NCBI RefSeq assembly: GCF_900111395.1
Contig: NZ_FOHV01000020.1
Coordinates: 1-48,786, forward strand
Length of the DNA stretch: 48,786 nt
From: Thorsellia anophelis DSM 18579
GTDB taxonomy: Bacteria > Pseudomonadota > Gammaproteobacteria > Enterobacterales > Thorselliaceae
Direction of reading: 5' to 3'
Positions within the stretch are counted from its first letter, which is position 1; each line of letters opens with the position of its first letter. Below the pieces are notes generated by a model. The model searched no databases, had not been told where the DNA came from, and saw only the letters and a program-made list of their open reading frames with translations. Positions 1 through 8,162 of the stretch are shown piece after piece. The position numbers were made by a program, and so were the translations under genes.

Positions 1-236
1 ATCTTAACATCACTAAGATTATGCCAAGACTGTAATAAAATAACTTTAAACATCATTATCGGCGCATAAGAAGCGGCACCTAATCGGTTAGGCTTTTGCT
101 CTAAGAGCTTATTAAGTATGATTATTATTTGATCCCAGTCAATCAAAGCATTTATTTCATCAAACTCTTCAAATGCTTTGTGTTGCTTAACGTTAGTTTG
201 TTTGAACTGCAGTCTAGGTTGAATATTTTTCCACAT
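1..236 (-). CDS. IS5-family transposase, N-terminal part (cut by window edge)
   Basis: Read on the minus strand from ATG at 236, an open frame of 78 codons runs off the left edge. It begins MWKNIQPRLQFKQTN and contains DWDQIIIILNKLLEQKPNRLG followed by APIMMFKVILLQSWHNLSD. This is the layout of the N-terminal DUF772 domain of IS5-family transposases, where a helical DNA-binding region precedes the DDE catalytic core. The catalytic part lies outside the window, so it cannot be judged whether the element is intact. The assignment rests on family pattern, not on a database match. Confidence 0.8.
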   Translation of the reverse strand, partial: MWKNIQPRLQFKQTNVKQHKAFEEFDEINALIDWDQIIIILNKLLEQKPNRLGAASYAPIMMFKVILLQSWHNLSDVK

Positions 237-306
237 ATAACGCTCCTAAGAATATGATTTAAAATATTATATCACATGCAGCTCAAAAAATAAACGAAAT
301 TTGAAT

Positions 307-334
307 GATTATTAACCAGATTTGCAAAGCTCTC
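307..334. repeat. possible terminal inverted repeat of the IS5-type element
   Basis: About 70 bases upstream of the transposase start the minus strand reads GAGAGCTTTGCAAATCTGG. Several IS5-family elements have ends of the type GAGxxxTTTGCAAA, so this is a reasonable outer end. The partner end is outside the window and no target duplication can be checked. Confidence 0.3.
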
Positions 335-973
335 ATTATGTGAATTCGGCTTAAAAATATAGTAATCATCATACCTATTCCAACTATACTAAAAATGAAT
401 TTAAGTCTTTAATCGTTACTAGTGTGTAATCATTTGCGTATTGGGCTGAACATTGATTGTAGTATTCAATGATAACAGAAAATTTTAATCCTAATTTGCG
501 TGATGCTTTTTTATGTTGAACAATCAAATATTTGAATGCTAATTTGATCTACCCTAGTAAATATGTAACTATATTTTTTTGTTTCTTTTAAAAGATAGTG
601 TTAAATGAAAATATACATAGCCATATATTACGAAGATTTAAACTTTGTGGTAAATTAAGCTAATATTAGCTGTCTAAGTAAATTTAACGTCAAATAAACA
701 TAGTCTGTAAACTAAAAGCTTTGAGCTAGAAACGAAAATAATTTAATCTTGAAAGTGACTTTTTTTAACCTGATCCCGCTTGCTAGTTTAAATAGACAAA
801 GCTCTTAACGTCGTGTTCATAAAAGATACTCTACGTTTTAGATGTGACCCCATTTAGTATTATTGAGTATACTTATATGAATGCAGCTTTTAAATCATAG
901 TACAAAACTATTTTAGGACAACAATTTTTCTAGTATAGATTAAAAACATCAAAATAATGAAGGTTTATCTGAA
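335..973. other. gene-poor AT-rich region upstream of the Hsp90-like gene
   Basis: No coding frame of convincing length is seen on either strand. The stretch holds a 14-base perfect palindrome, AGCTAATATTAGCT, at 658-671. It also holds a perfect CTTGAAA at 748-754 and a CCCCATTTA at 848-856, which are discussed under the promoter entry. Otherwise it looks like degraded intergenic DNA next to an insertion sequence. Confidence 0.5.
829..856 (+). promoter_or_regulatory. candidate heat-shock (sigma-32-like) promoter for the Hsp90-like gene
   Basis: CCCCATTTA at 848-856 matches the sigma-32 minus-10 consensus CCCCATnT. The sequence at the expected minus-35 distance, CTCTAC at 829-834 with a 13-base spacer, is only a partial match to CTTGAA. 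It lies about 120 bases before an Hsp90-family gene, which makes heat-shock control plausible. The poor minus-35 keeps this speculative. Confidence 0.3.
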
Positions 974-2833
974 ATGCAAATAATTGATAATGAAGAATCC
1001 GGTATTGAAATTAATGAAGCGGGTGTTGATTTAGGTGGTTTAATGACCGTACTTAGCAAGCACTTATATTCTACTCCAGTGGTTGCTTTAAGAGAGCTTG
1101 TTCAAAATGGTCATGATTCAATTGTTAGGCGCAGAATTGAAGATTCAAATGCTTTTGAATCTTCAATTAAAATTACTGTTGACAGCAAAATGAAAACCTT
1201 GACTATTTCAGATTCAGGAGCCGGTTTAACATTAGAAGAAATACATCAATACTTAGCGACTGTTGGGGTAGGTTATACTCGTACCCTAAGAGCTCAAAAT
1301 GAAGATAGTGATGGATTAATAGGAATGTTTGGATTAGGTTTTTTATCAGCATTTGTTCTTGCTTCAAAGGTACAAGTTCGAACATGCTCATATCAAACAC
1401 CAAACTTAACTCACTTATATCAATCTAGAAATGCCCAAAACTATACCGCTCTATTATGTGAACATAGAGGTGAAGTAGGCACTGATGTTATATTGACTTT
1501 AAATGAAAATTATAAAGAACTCGCTAATGAACAAAGACTCAATCATTTATTATCTCATTACTGTGCATTGCTACATGAACCTATATTTATAGGTCACAAT
1601 GAACTAGCAATAAACCATGAAGTTCCACCTTGGCGGATTACGGAAGAAATACATCCAATACAATTGCATAAACGACGTCTATCATTTGCAAAACAATTTG
1701 AATCTCATTTCGAGCCAATAACAACGATTCCTCTTTTTGAAAGAGCTAAAACTAATTCAAATGAAATATCCGTAGTAGAAAAAGATCTTAAAGGATTATT
1801 ATGGATCCAAGATGGCGCATTTTATGGTACTTCAGATAATAGAAACTTAGCTGTTTTTGTTAGAGGAATGCTGCTTGATGATGATGCAAAAGATTTACTC
1901 CCTACATGGGCCGGCTTTATGGGTGGGGTAATTGAATCTCAAAAGTTAACTCCAACAGCCAGCCGTGAGACACTTCAAAAAGACAATTATTATTATGAAG
2001 TTAAGCATGCTATTTCTGAATCTCTAATCGAAGGGTTAGCTGAAATAGCAAAGAAACAACCTGAAGCTTGGCGAAGAATTCTTACTCGACATAATGAAGC
2101 ACTATTAGCTGCTGCTTTATGCGATGATAGACTGTTTAATCTACTACAAGACAAGGTTAAAATTCCTTCCTCAGAAGGAGATATTCTAGTTAGTCGTTTA
2201 ATAAACAAAGAACGAAAAATACACGTTATGCTGAGTGAGGAAGCTGGTTTCGAAGACATGATATTTAGGACTCTAAAAATACCTGTTGCCTATGGTCACC
2301 GTTACGCAGTGATTCCATTTTTAAGAAAGTGGGCACAGCTAAATAATTTAGTATTAATAGAGCTAGGTACTGAAAAAGGAAATCAGCATTTTTTTACGAA
2401 AGAAGAACTTGATGAAGTGACTACTAAAGTGCTTTCTGATGGCCTATGTGATAACGAACAACTTATCGTTGCAAAATTTCTTCCACAAGAGCTTCCATTA
2501 GTAGTTGTTCCAGATAGAGAAGCTATTTTGAAAAATAGGTTAGAAAGTGATGAGGCGGACAAACGCATCTCATCTGCAGCTCTAGATTTAGTGAGGCAGT
2601 TTACAAAAAAAATAGAAACTCGACCAGAAATCAGGGTTTTTATTAATAGCAGTAACCCTGCAATCGACTTCATTATTCATCAAGTTAAAATGGGTAAAGA
2701 TGTTTCAAAATCTATTTTATTGCTTAAGTCGATGAAAATCATCATGACAGCTAGCGGCGATTCACAAGTTAATGTTAATTTAAGCCAAGCTCTCAGTGAC
2801 ATTAGTCAATTAGTTATTACAATGAATGATTAA
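974..2833 (+). CDS. divergent Hsp90-family (HtpG-like) ATPase
   Basis: This 619-residue protein has the GHKL/Bergerat ATP-binding fold of Hsp90. ELVQNGHDSI (about residue 41) is the N box, DSGAGLT the G1 box, and MFGLGFLSAF the Hsp90 lid and G-rich motif. GTDVILTL is the G2 box. The middle domain carries LTPTASRETLQKD, equivalent to the HtpG segment with the catalytic arginine. The C-terminal third is poorly conserved but ends with a segment (IRVFINSSNPAIDFI) that resembles the NPxHPL-like part of the HtpG dimerisation domain. It lacks the usual HtpG N-terminal sequence and resembles the second, shorter bacterial Hsp90 family found mainly in actinobacteria. A housekeeping htpG is presumably elsewhere. 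Clients and partners are unknown. It stands alone upstream of aspS. The Hsp90 fold is certain; the function is not. Confidence 0.85.
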   Translation: MQIIDNEESGIEINEAGVDLGGLMTVLSKHLYSTPVVALRELVQNGHDSIVRRRIEDSNAFESSIKITVDSKMKTLTISDSGAGLTLEEIHQYLATVGVGYTRTLRAQNEDSDGLIGMFGLGFLSAFVLASKVQVRTCSYQTPNLTHLYQSRNAQNYTALLCEHRGEVGTDVILTLNENYKELANEQRLNHLLSHYCALLHEPIFIGHNELAINHEVPPWRITEEIHPIQLHKRRLSFAKQFESHFEPITTIPLFERAKTNSNEISVVEKDLKGLLWIQDGAFYGTSDNRNLAVFVRGMLLDDDAKDLLPTWAGFMGGVIESQKLTPTASRETLQKDNYYYEVKHAISESLIEGLAEIAKKQPEAWRRILTRHNEALLAAALCDDRLFNLLQDKVKIPSSEGDILVSRLINKERKIHVMLSEEAGFEDMIFRTLKIPVAYGHRYAVIPFLRKWAQLNNLVLIELGTEKGNQHFFTKEELDEVTTKVLSDGLCDNEQLIVAKFLPQELPLVVVPDREAILKNRLESDEADKRISSAALDLVRQFTKKIETRPEIRVFINSSNPAIDFIIHQVKMGKDVSKSILLLKSMKIIMTASGDSQVNVNLSQALSDISQLVITMND

Positions 2834-3216
2834 CCCTATAATGTACACTAAAATCCCTAATTAATTTATTTATTAAGCCTGCTTTTTCATTTAAGGTATT
2901 GAATATTATAAAATAGATTTATTAGGGAGTGAATGCAAAGAGTTTAATGATGAAGTTTTCTATTAAATTTAAGATTCAATAATCGCAGTTACTATTTTGA
3001 TGGCTGAAAACGTAATTTACCGCGATAGTTGGATTGATTTAAAATTTACCATTCACTATAAGTGAGTTTTCTCTCGAAATATATTATAATAAAACGTTAA
3101 GATAGCTATAAAGCTAATCCATATTTTATAGTAATTTTGAGGATAATAATCAATTCTCTTTTTAGCTTCATTTGTTAAACTCATATATCAATTTATTCAG
3201 CAATCAGAGGTATTTC
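2834..3216. other. intergenic region between the Hsp90-like gene and aspS
   Basis: There is no open frame of note here. It contains one copy of a short dispersed repeat (2890-2928) and small palindromes such as TCACTATAAGTGA near 3053-3065. The aspS promoter must lie in the AT-rich part after about 3060, but no minus-35/minus-10 pair stands out clearly. Confidence 0.4.
2890..2928 (+). repeat. dispersed intergenic repeat, copy 1
   Basis: The 15-mer TTTAAGGTATTGAAT followed by an AT-rich stretch and TAGGGA recurs at 5517-5558 in the same orientation. The first 15 bases are identical and the rest is similar, with a 2-base length difference. Both copies lie just after a stop codon. Confidence 0.4.
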
Positions 3217-4992
3217 ATGCGTACACACTATTGTGGTCAACTTAACTTATCAAATGTTGGTCAAACTGTTACTCTTGCAGGTTGGGTCCATCGTCGTAAA
3301 GATCTCGGTGGCTTAGTCTTTATTTACATGAGAGATAGAGAAGGGCTCGTTCAAGTTTTTTTTGACCCAGAAGAAAAATCCGCACATGAAGTTGCCTCTG
3401 AATTAAGAAACGAATTTTGTATCACTGTTGAAGGTATTGTAAGGGAACGCCCTAAAAATCAAATTAATACAGAGTTTAAAACAGGTGAAATCGAGATTCA
3501 AGCGACAAAACTAACCATTATAAATCGCTCTGAACCATTACCTTTAGATAGTAATCAAACTAATACTGAAGAACAAAGACTTAAATATCGGTATATTGAC
3601 CTTCGTCGCCCTGAAATGGCTAATAAATTAATTACTAGAAGCAAAATTACTCGTTTTGTCAGACAATTTCTAGATAATAATGGTTTTTTAGATATTGAAA
3701 CGCCTATGTTGACAAAAGCAACACCAGAAGGTGCTAGAGATTATCTGGTACCAAGTAGAGTTAATAAAGGCAAATTTTATGCGTTACCTCAATCACCGCA
3801 GCTGTTCAAACAATTATTAATGATGTCTGGGTATGACAAATACTATCAAATCGTTAAGTGTTTTCGAGATGAAGATTTACGTGCCGATAGACAACCTGAA
3901 TTTACACAAATCGATATCGAAACTTCTTTTTTAGATGCGCAATCAGTTCGTAATATCGTAGAAAAAATGATTCGATCTTTATTCATTGAAATTATTGACG
4001 TTGATTTAGGTGATTTTCCAGTAATGACTTTTGCTGAAGCAATGAGATTATATGGTTCTGATAAACCTGACTTAAGGAACCCACTACAGTTTGTCGATGT
4101 GGCAGATTTACTTACTTCTGTTGAATTTAAGGTTTTCTCTGAACCTGCAAATGATCCTAAAGGACGTGTCATTGCGCTTAAAGTGCCTACAGGCGCAAGT
4201 TTCACCAGGAAACAAATTGACGAATATGGCGCATTTGTCAATATTTATGGTGCGAAAGGCTTAGCTTGGATGAAAATAAATGACCTAAATTCAGGTCTTG
4301 AGGGTGTTCAAAGTCCAGTGGCCAAATTTTTAACAGAAGACATTATTTTTGAAATCATTAAAAGAACTGAAGCGCAAACAGGCGATATTATTTTCTTTGG
4401 TGCAGATAATTATTCAGTGGCAACAGATGCAATGGGTGCGCTTAGACTTAAAGTCGGTCGTGATTTAGAAAGTGCTACACCAGGCTTTTTAACAAAGCAA
4501 TGGGCTCCTTTATGGGTAATTGATTTCCCAATGTTTGAATTTAATTCAGAAGGTGGTTTAAGTGCAATGCATCATCCATTCACGTCACCAAAATCCTTAA
4601 CACCTGAGCAACTAAAAGCTTCTCCAACGGATGCTGTTGCAAATGCTTACGATATGGTCATTAATGGCTATGAAGTTGGCGGAGGTTCTGTCCGTATTTA
4701 TCAAAATGAGATGCAACAAACTGTTTTTTCAATTTTAGGAATTGATGAACAGGAACAAGCAGAAAAATTTGGTTTTCTACTAGATGCACTTAAATATGGA
4801 ACACCACCACATGCAGGTCTTGCATTTGGTCTAGATAGATTAACAATGCTTTTAACTGGTACTGATAATATACGTGATGTAATTGCGTTCCCTAAAACGA
4901 CTACAGCAGCTTGCCCATTAACAGATGCACCAAGCTATGCAAATGATAGTGCTTTAGACGAATTGGCTATTTCAATTAAACCAAATAAATAA
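3217..4992 (+). CDS. aspS: aspartate--tRNA ligase
   Basis: This cytosolic class II synthetase charges tRNA-Asp with aspartate. The N-terminal anticodon-binding OB fold holds [14 protein letters not shown]. Motif 2 is [20 protein letters not shown] and motif 3 is [13 protein letters not shown] near the C terminus, with the bacterial GAD insertion domain between them. The frame is open from 3172, but the ATG at 3217 ([12 protein letters not shown]) follows AGAGG and matches the E. coli start. It gives 591 residues, nearly the same as E. coli AspRS (590). It is followed by nudB-yebC-ruvC as in E. coli, apart from an inserted small lipoprotein gene. No anomalies are seen. Confidence 0.98.
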   Translation: MRTHYCGQLNLSNVGQTVTLAGWVHRRKDLGGLVFIYMRDREGLVQVFFDPEEKSAHEVASELRNEFCITVEGIVRERPKNQINTEFKTGEIEIQATKLTIINRSEPLPLDSNQTNTEEQRLKYRYIDLRRPEMANKLITRSKITRFVRQFLDNNGFLDIETPMLTKATPEGARDYLVPSRVNKGKFYALPQSPQLFKQLLMMSGYDKYYQIVKCFRDEDLRADRQPEFTQIDIETSFLDAQSVRNIVEKMIRSLFIEIIDVDLGDFPVMTFAEAMRLYGSDKPDLRNPLQFVDVADLLTSVEFKVFSEPANDPKGRVIALKVPTGASFTRKQIDEYGAFVNIYGAKGLAWMKINDLNSGLEGVQSPVAKFLTEDIIFEIIKRTEAQTGDIIFFGADNYSVATDAMGALRLKVGRDLESATPGFLTKQWAPLWVIDFPMFEFNSEGGLSAMHHPFTSPKSLTPEQLKASPTDAVANAYDMVINGYEVGGGSVRIYQNEMQQTVFSILGIDEQEQAEKFGFLLDALKYGTPPHAGLAFGLDRLTMLLTGTDNIRDVIAFPKTTTAACPLTDAPSYANDSALDELAISIKPNK

Positions 4993-5006
4993 GGTTTTTT
5001 GTGTTG

Positions 5007-5114
5007 TTTATGCTCAAATTACATCAAGTTATAAAAGTATGTATCATTAAAATTTGAATTATGTAAGCATGAAATAATGCTAAAATCAGTATCTTGATTT
5101 TATTTGAGCATAAA
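5007..5114. repeat. nested inverted repeat (MITE-like or structured RNA)
   Basis: Two perfect 13-base arms, TTTATGCTCAAAT at 5007-5019 and ATTTGAGCATAAA at 5102-5114, enclose a second in-register pair, ATCAAG at 5023-5028 and CTTGAT at 5093-5098. A short AGCAT/ATGCT hairpin lies near the middle. The 108-base element lies between the aspS stop and the lipoprotein gene. It could be a miniature inverted-repeat element or a structured leader or small RNA. No T-run follows the right arm, so it is not a simple terminator. Confidence 0.55.
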
Positions 5115-5134
5115 TTAAACCTTTAAGCTATAAT
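5104..5134 (+). promoter_or_regulatory. candidate sigma-70 promoter of the small lipoprotein gene
   Basis: TTGAGC at 5104-5109 and a perfect TATAAT at 5129-5134 are separated by 19 bases, 23 bases before the ATG at 5157. The minus-35 lies inside the right arm of the inverted repeat 5007-5114. Confidence 0.45.
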
Positions 5135-5156
5135 ACGTTATTTAATTAGGACTTAT

Positions 5157-5507
5157 ATGTTAAATAAAGCACGCCCTAAGATTGCAATATTGTCTATTAC
5201 AATCTTATTATCTGGTTGTGGTGAAATAACGCCGAAATGTGATGATGATGGAGTTAAACAAAGCGTCGCTGAATTAGTGCAAAAGAAAAGTGATGAGGGT
5301 ATATGGTACAAATCAAAGCACTCAGGCCCACTTGAAGTGATTAATATAAGCACCCAATCACATGATGAAAAAATTGATATTTATACTTGTGCCGCTGATA
5401 TTAAATATTCCATGCTAGGTGCATTTTTTAAATTCCCTGTAACTTACACTGTGCAAAAAACTGAAGATAAAAATGGAACATATCATATAAACTTACTATC
5501 TTTTTAA
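5157..5507 (+). CDS. small putative lipoprotein of unknown function
   Basis: This 116-residue protein starts with a basic N region (MLNKARPK) and a hydrophobic core, and it has a lipobox LLSGC with Cys21 as the expected lipidation site. After Cys21 comes GE, with no Asp at +2, so outer-membrane sorting is likely. The mature part holds two further cysteines (in PKCDDDG and YTCAADIKYS) that could form a disulphide. It ends in a beta-rich stretch (FPVTYTVQKTEDKNGTYHINLLSF) like the DUF4878/nuclear-transport-factor-like lipoproteins, but I do not recognise a named family. It is inserted between aspS and nudB, which are adjacent in E. coli. Confidence 0.75.
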   Translation: MLNKARPKIAILSITILLSGCGEITPKCDDDGVKQSVAELVQKKSDEGIWYKSKHSGPLEVINISTQSHDEKIDIYTCAADIKYSMLGAFFKFPVTYTVQKTEDKNGTYHINLLSF

Positions 5508-5516
5508 TGAAGTGTT

Positions 5517-5558
5517 TTTAAGGTATTGAATCATTTTTTAAAATAAATCTGTAGGGAA
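5517..5558 (+). repeat. dispersed intergenic repeat, copy 2
   Basis: This copy shares the identical 15-mer TTTAAGGTATTGAAT with 2890-2904, followed by a similar AT-rich stretch and TAGGGA. It begins 10 bases after the lipoprotein stop codon. The rest of the gap up to nudB shows nothing clear. Confidence 0.4.
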
Positions 5559-5800
5559 ATTTAAGGTAAGTCTTTTGTATAAACGATCTCGGAATATACT
5601 TAGTAGTTGGTAACAATCTTATCAAAAATATCAATCGCAGCAAATGTTAGTCGTTGCGTGCAATGACAAAAAAAATATATCTCTCTGATTTAAGATATTT
5701 ATTTAGCTTTCATCAATTAATTGGATAAGTCTAATAACCTTTTCTAGATCCAAACAATTTATAATATTCAGAAGTAATAACATTGATTGCGGATCCATTT

Positions 5801-6241
5801 ATGACAGACAAATACAAAAAGCCTGAATCAGTGCTAGTAGTGATTTTTATTGCTAAATCTAAAGAGGTGCTCATGCTTCAGCGTAAAGATGATCCAAGTT
5901 TTTGGCAGTCTGTTACAGGAAGTTTAGAAGGCAATGAGATTCCCTATCAAACTGCAATTCGAGAAGTGGCTGAAGAAATTGGTCTTGATATTATTAAGGA
6001 AAAATTAACTTTGATTGATTGTAAAAAATCGGTCATGTTCGAACTTTTTCCTAATATGCGTAAACGTTATGCACCAGGTATTACACATAATTTGGAACAT
6101 TGGTTTATCCTACCGCTGATAACTAAGCCTGAGATTAAATTAACAGAACATCTTGCATTACGTTGGGTAAGTATAGAAGATGCAATCAAACTTACCAAGT
6201 CGGATAATAACGCACAAGCTATTATTGAGTTTGTACGATAA
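5801..6241 (+). CDS. nudB: dihydroneopterin triphosphate pyrophosphohydrolase (Nudix)
   Basis: NudB removes pyrophosphate from dihydroneopterin triphosphate, an early step of folate synthesis. The Nudix box GX5EX7REUXEEXGU is intact, running from GSLEGNEIPYQTA to IREVAEEIGLD. KPESVLVVIFIAKSKEVLML, the DPSFWQSVTGS segment, RYAPG and the ending with TEHLALRWVSIEDAIKL match E. coli NudB closely. An in-frame TTG at 5783 would add six residues. I chose ATG at 5801 because MTDKYKKPESVL aligns with the E. coli start and GGA lies 7 bases before it. The length is 146 residues against 150 in E. coli. The gene sits in the conserved order aspS-nudB-yebC-ruvC. Confidence 0.93.
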   Translation: MTDKYKKPESVLVVIFIAKSKEVLMLQRKDDPSFWQSVTGSLEGNEIPYQTAIREVAEEIGLDIIKEKLTLIDCKKSVMFELFPNMRKRYAPGITHNLEHWFILPLITKPEIKLTEHLALRWVSIEDAIKLTKSDNNAQAIIEFVR

Positions 6242-6397
6242 GCAGATTAAAATACACAAGTATATTGTTATTTATTACATTCAAAATTATTTATACGCCT
6301 AGTTGCTTTTGTGACAATGTCACATAAGAACAGGTTTCATTGCACAAACATTCATCTAAGTGTAATGAATGACTCAGAAAAAAAGGAGATATTTCAC

Positions 6398-7141
6398 ATG
6401 GCTGGACATAGCAAATGGGCAAATACTAAACATCGCAAAGCGGCGCAAGATGCAAAACGCGGAAAAATTTTCACTAAAATAATAAGGGAGCTTGTTACAG
6501 CAGCAAAATTAGGTGGAGGGGATGTTGCTTCAAATCCTCGCCTCAGAGCTGCTGTTGATAAAGCGCTTTCAAACAATATGACTCGAGATACTTTGAATCG
6601 TGCAATTGCAAGAGGTGTCGGTGGAGATGATGATTCAGATATGGAAACCATCATTTATGAAGGCTATGGTCCTGGTGGTACTGCTGTGATGGTTGAGTGC
6701 TTAAGTGATAATCGTAATCGCACAGTATCAGAAGTGCGCCATGCGTTCACTAAAACTGGGGGCAATCTCGGAACAGATGGATCAGTCTCTTATCTATTTA
6801 CAAAAAAAGGAGTCATTTCATATGAACCTGGTGTAAATGAAGATGAAATTATGGAAGCTGCTATAGAAGCTGGAGCGGATGATGTTGAAGTATTTGATGA
6901 TGGTGCAATTGATGTCTATACAACACCTGAGAACTTTGGTGAAGTCAAAGATGCACTAGACACAAAAGGGTTTGTTTGCGCAACTGCTGAAGTAGCATTA
7001 ATTCCTTCAACTAAATCAGAATTAGATGCTGAAACAGCACCTAAACTACTCAAATTGATTGATATGTTGGAAGACTGTGATGACGTACAAGAAGTATATC
7101 ATAATGGTGATATTTCTGACGAAATTGCTGCATTACTATAA
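6398..7141 (+). CDS. yebC: YebC/PmpR family protein, probable transcription or translation factor
   Basis: This 247-residue protein begins [21 protein letters not shown], the invariant YebC start. It contains [15 protein letters not shown] and ends with VYHNGDI, all hallmarks of the family (TACO1 in mitochondria). Family members bind DNA or act on ribosomes to ease translation of proline-rich stretches. The frame is open from 6311, but AAAAGGAG at 6381-6388 precedes the ATG at 6398 and the family start, so the longer form is rejected. It lies just upstream of ruvC, a widespread arrangement. Confidence 0.97.
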   Translation: MAGHSKWANTKHRKAAQDAKRGKIFTKIIRELVTAAKLGGGDVASNPRLRAAVDKALSNNMTRDTLNRAIARGVGGDDDSDMETIIYEGYGPGGTAVMVECLSDNRNRTVSEVRHAFTKTGGNLGTDGSVSYLFTKKGVISYEPGVNEDEIMEAAIEAGADDVEVFDDGAIDVYTTPENFGEVKDALDTKGFVCATAEVALIPSTKSELDAETAPKLLKLIDMLEDCDDVQEVYHNGDISDEIAALL

Positions 7142-7236
7142 ATTACTTTAATATATCTCGGCTATAGAATCATACCTATGGCCATCTTTAAAAGTATCCA
7201 TATTGAATTATCATTCTTAAATTATTAAAGGTATCC

Positions 7237-7758
7237 ATGTCTATCATTCTCGGTATTGATCCTGGCTCGCGAATAACAGGTTATGGTGTTATTCAAGAAG
7301 TAGGTCGATCATTGCACTATATCGCAAGTGGATGCATTAAAACTGAAGTTGATGATATTCCTGGTCGTCTCAAAATCATTTATGCTGGCGTTACTCAAAT
7401 AATTGAACAATTCAATCCAGATTTTTTTGCAATTGAAAAAATTTTCATGGCAAAAAATGCAGATTCAGCTTTTAAGCTTGGGCAGGCAAGAGGTGTTGCT
7501 ATTGTTGCCGCTGTAAACTTAAATTTGCCTATTTTTGAATATGCAGCAAGACAAGTTAAACAAACAGTTGTAGGGACAGGTGCTGCCGATAAACACCAAG
7601 TACAACAAATGGTGACTCGTCTATTACAATTAGGTAGCACACCTCAAGCAGATGCTGCTGATGCTTTAGCTATAGCGATAACGCACTCACATCTATGGCG
7701 TAACATTGAGCGAATCAATAATGGCTTTTTAGATTTACGCAAAGGGCGTCTTCGCTAA
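7237..7758 (+). CDS. ruvC: Holliday junction endonuclease RuvC
   Basis: RuvC cleaves Holliday junctions in recombinational repair with the RuvAB branch-migration motor. The acidic catalytic residues are visible: Asp8 in ILGIDPGS, Glu in FAIEKIF (about 67), and the paired Asp in [11 protein letters not shown] near residue 140. The length of 173 is normal. RBS-like AAAGG lies 7 bases before the ATG. ruvA and ruvB, which often follow ruvC, are absent here; the next genes are yacL and a hydrolase. Confidence 0.97.
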   Translation: MSIILGIDPGSRITGYGVIQEVGRSLHYIASGCIKTEVDDIPGRLKIIYAGVTQIIEQFNPDFFAIEKIFMAKNADSAFKLGQARGVAIVAAVNLNLPIFEYAARQVKQTVVGTGAADKHQVQQMVTRLLQLGSTPQADAADALAIAITHSHLWRNIERINNGFLDLRKGRLR

Positions 7759-7781
7759 AATTGAAATTTTAAGGAATGATG

Positions 7782-8159
7782 ATGGAATATGTTTTTACTA
7801 CTGCTGATAATCAAAATTATATCGTAGAGCTTCCAATGGAGTTCATGGCATTAAGTAAATGGCTTTCGTGTGAGTTAGGTAATGATAAACAAAAAATTGC
7901 AGCTTTAATAGATGAATTAAATCAATTATGTAAAAACCATAACAATAATAAAAAGTGGATAGGGCACGAATATACCCTTGTTTTACAGAATAAAGAGGTT
8001 CAGATCTATTCAAATTTGATTTTTAGCTCGTTATCTGAAGATGAAGCAGTTAGGTTAACAGAAGAAAACCTATCTCTTTATGATGAAGAATCTTTTTCAG
8101 AAGCTGGGCTTGAAGATATCATCAAACTCTTAACTGATTATTTAGAGTTTATGAGTTAA
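7782..8159 (+). CDS. yacL: UPF0231 family protein YacL
   Basis: I recognise the E. coli YacL pattern: an N-terminal MEYVF (MDYEF in E. coli), GHEYTL in the middle followed by a short EV strand, and LYDEESFSEAGLEDII near the end (YDEESLSLCGVEDF in E. coli). The biochemical function of UPF0231 is unknown. Three consecutive ATG codons occur at 7776, 7779 and 7782. The third lies 7 bases after AAGGA and matches the family start, giving 125 residues. The protein is small, acidic and cytosolic. The gene begins 23 bases after ruvC and is 3 bases from the next gene, so it is probably co-transcribed with both. Confidence 0.75.
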   Translation: MEYVFTTADNQNYIVELPMEFMALSKWLSCELGNDKQKIAALIDELNQLCKNHNNNKKWIGHEYTLVLQNKEVQIYSNLIFSSLSEDEAVRLTEENLSLYDEESFSEAGLEDIIKLLTDYLEFMS

Positions 8160-8162
8160 TCA

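Noticed and set aside
748-779. CTTGAAA with TCCCGC as a sigma-32 promoter
   Set aside because: The gap between the two boxes is about 20 bases, too long for sigma-32, and the second box is a poor CCCCAT match.
3172-3216. Upstream extension of aspS by 15 residues
   Set aside because: The family start MRTHYCGQL at 3217 with AGAGG before it fits E. coli AspRS length; the extension has no ribosome-binding site.
6311-6397. Upstream extension of yebC by 29 residues
   Set aside because: The invariant [15 protein letters not shown] start at 6398 follows a strong AAAAGGAG site.
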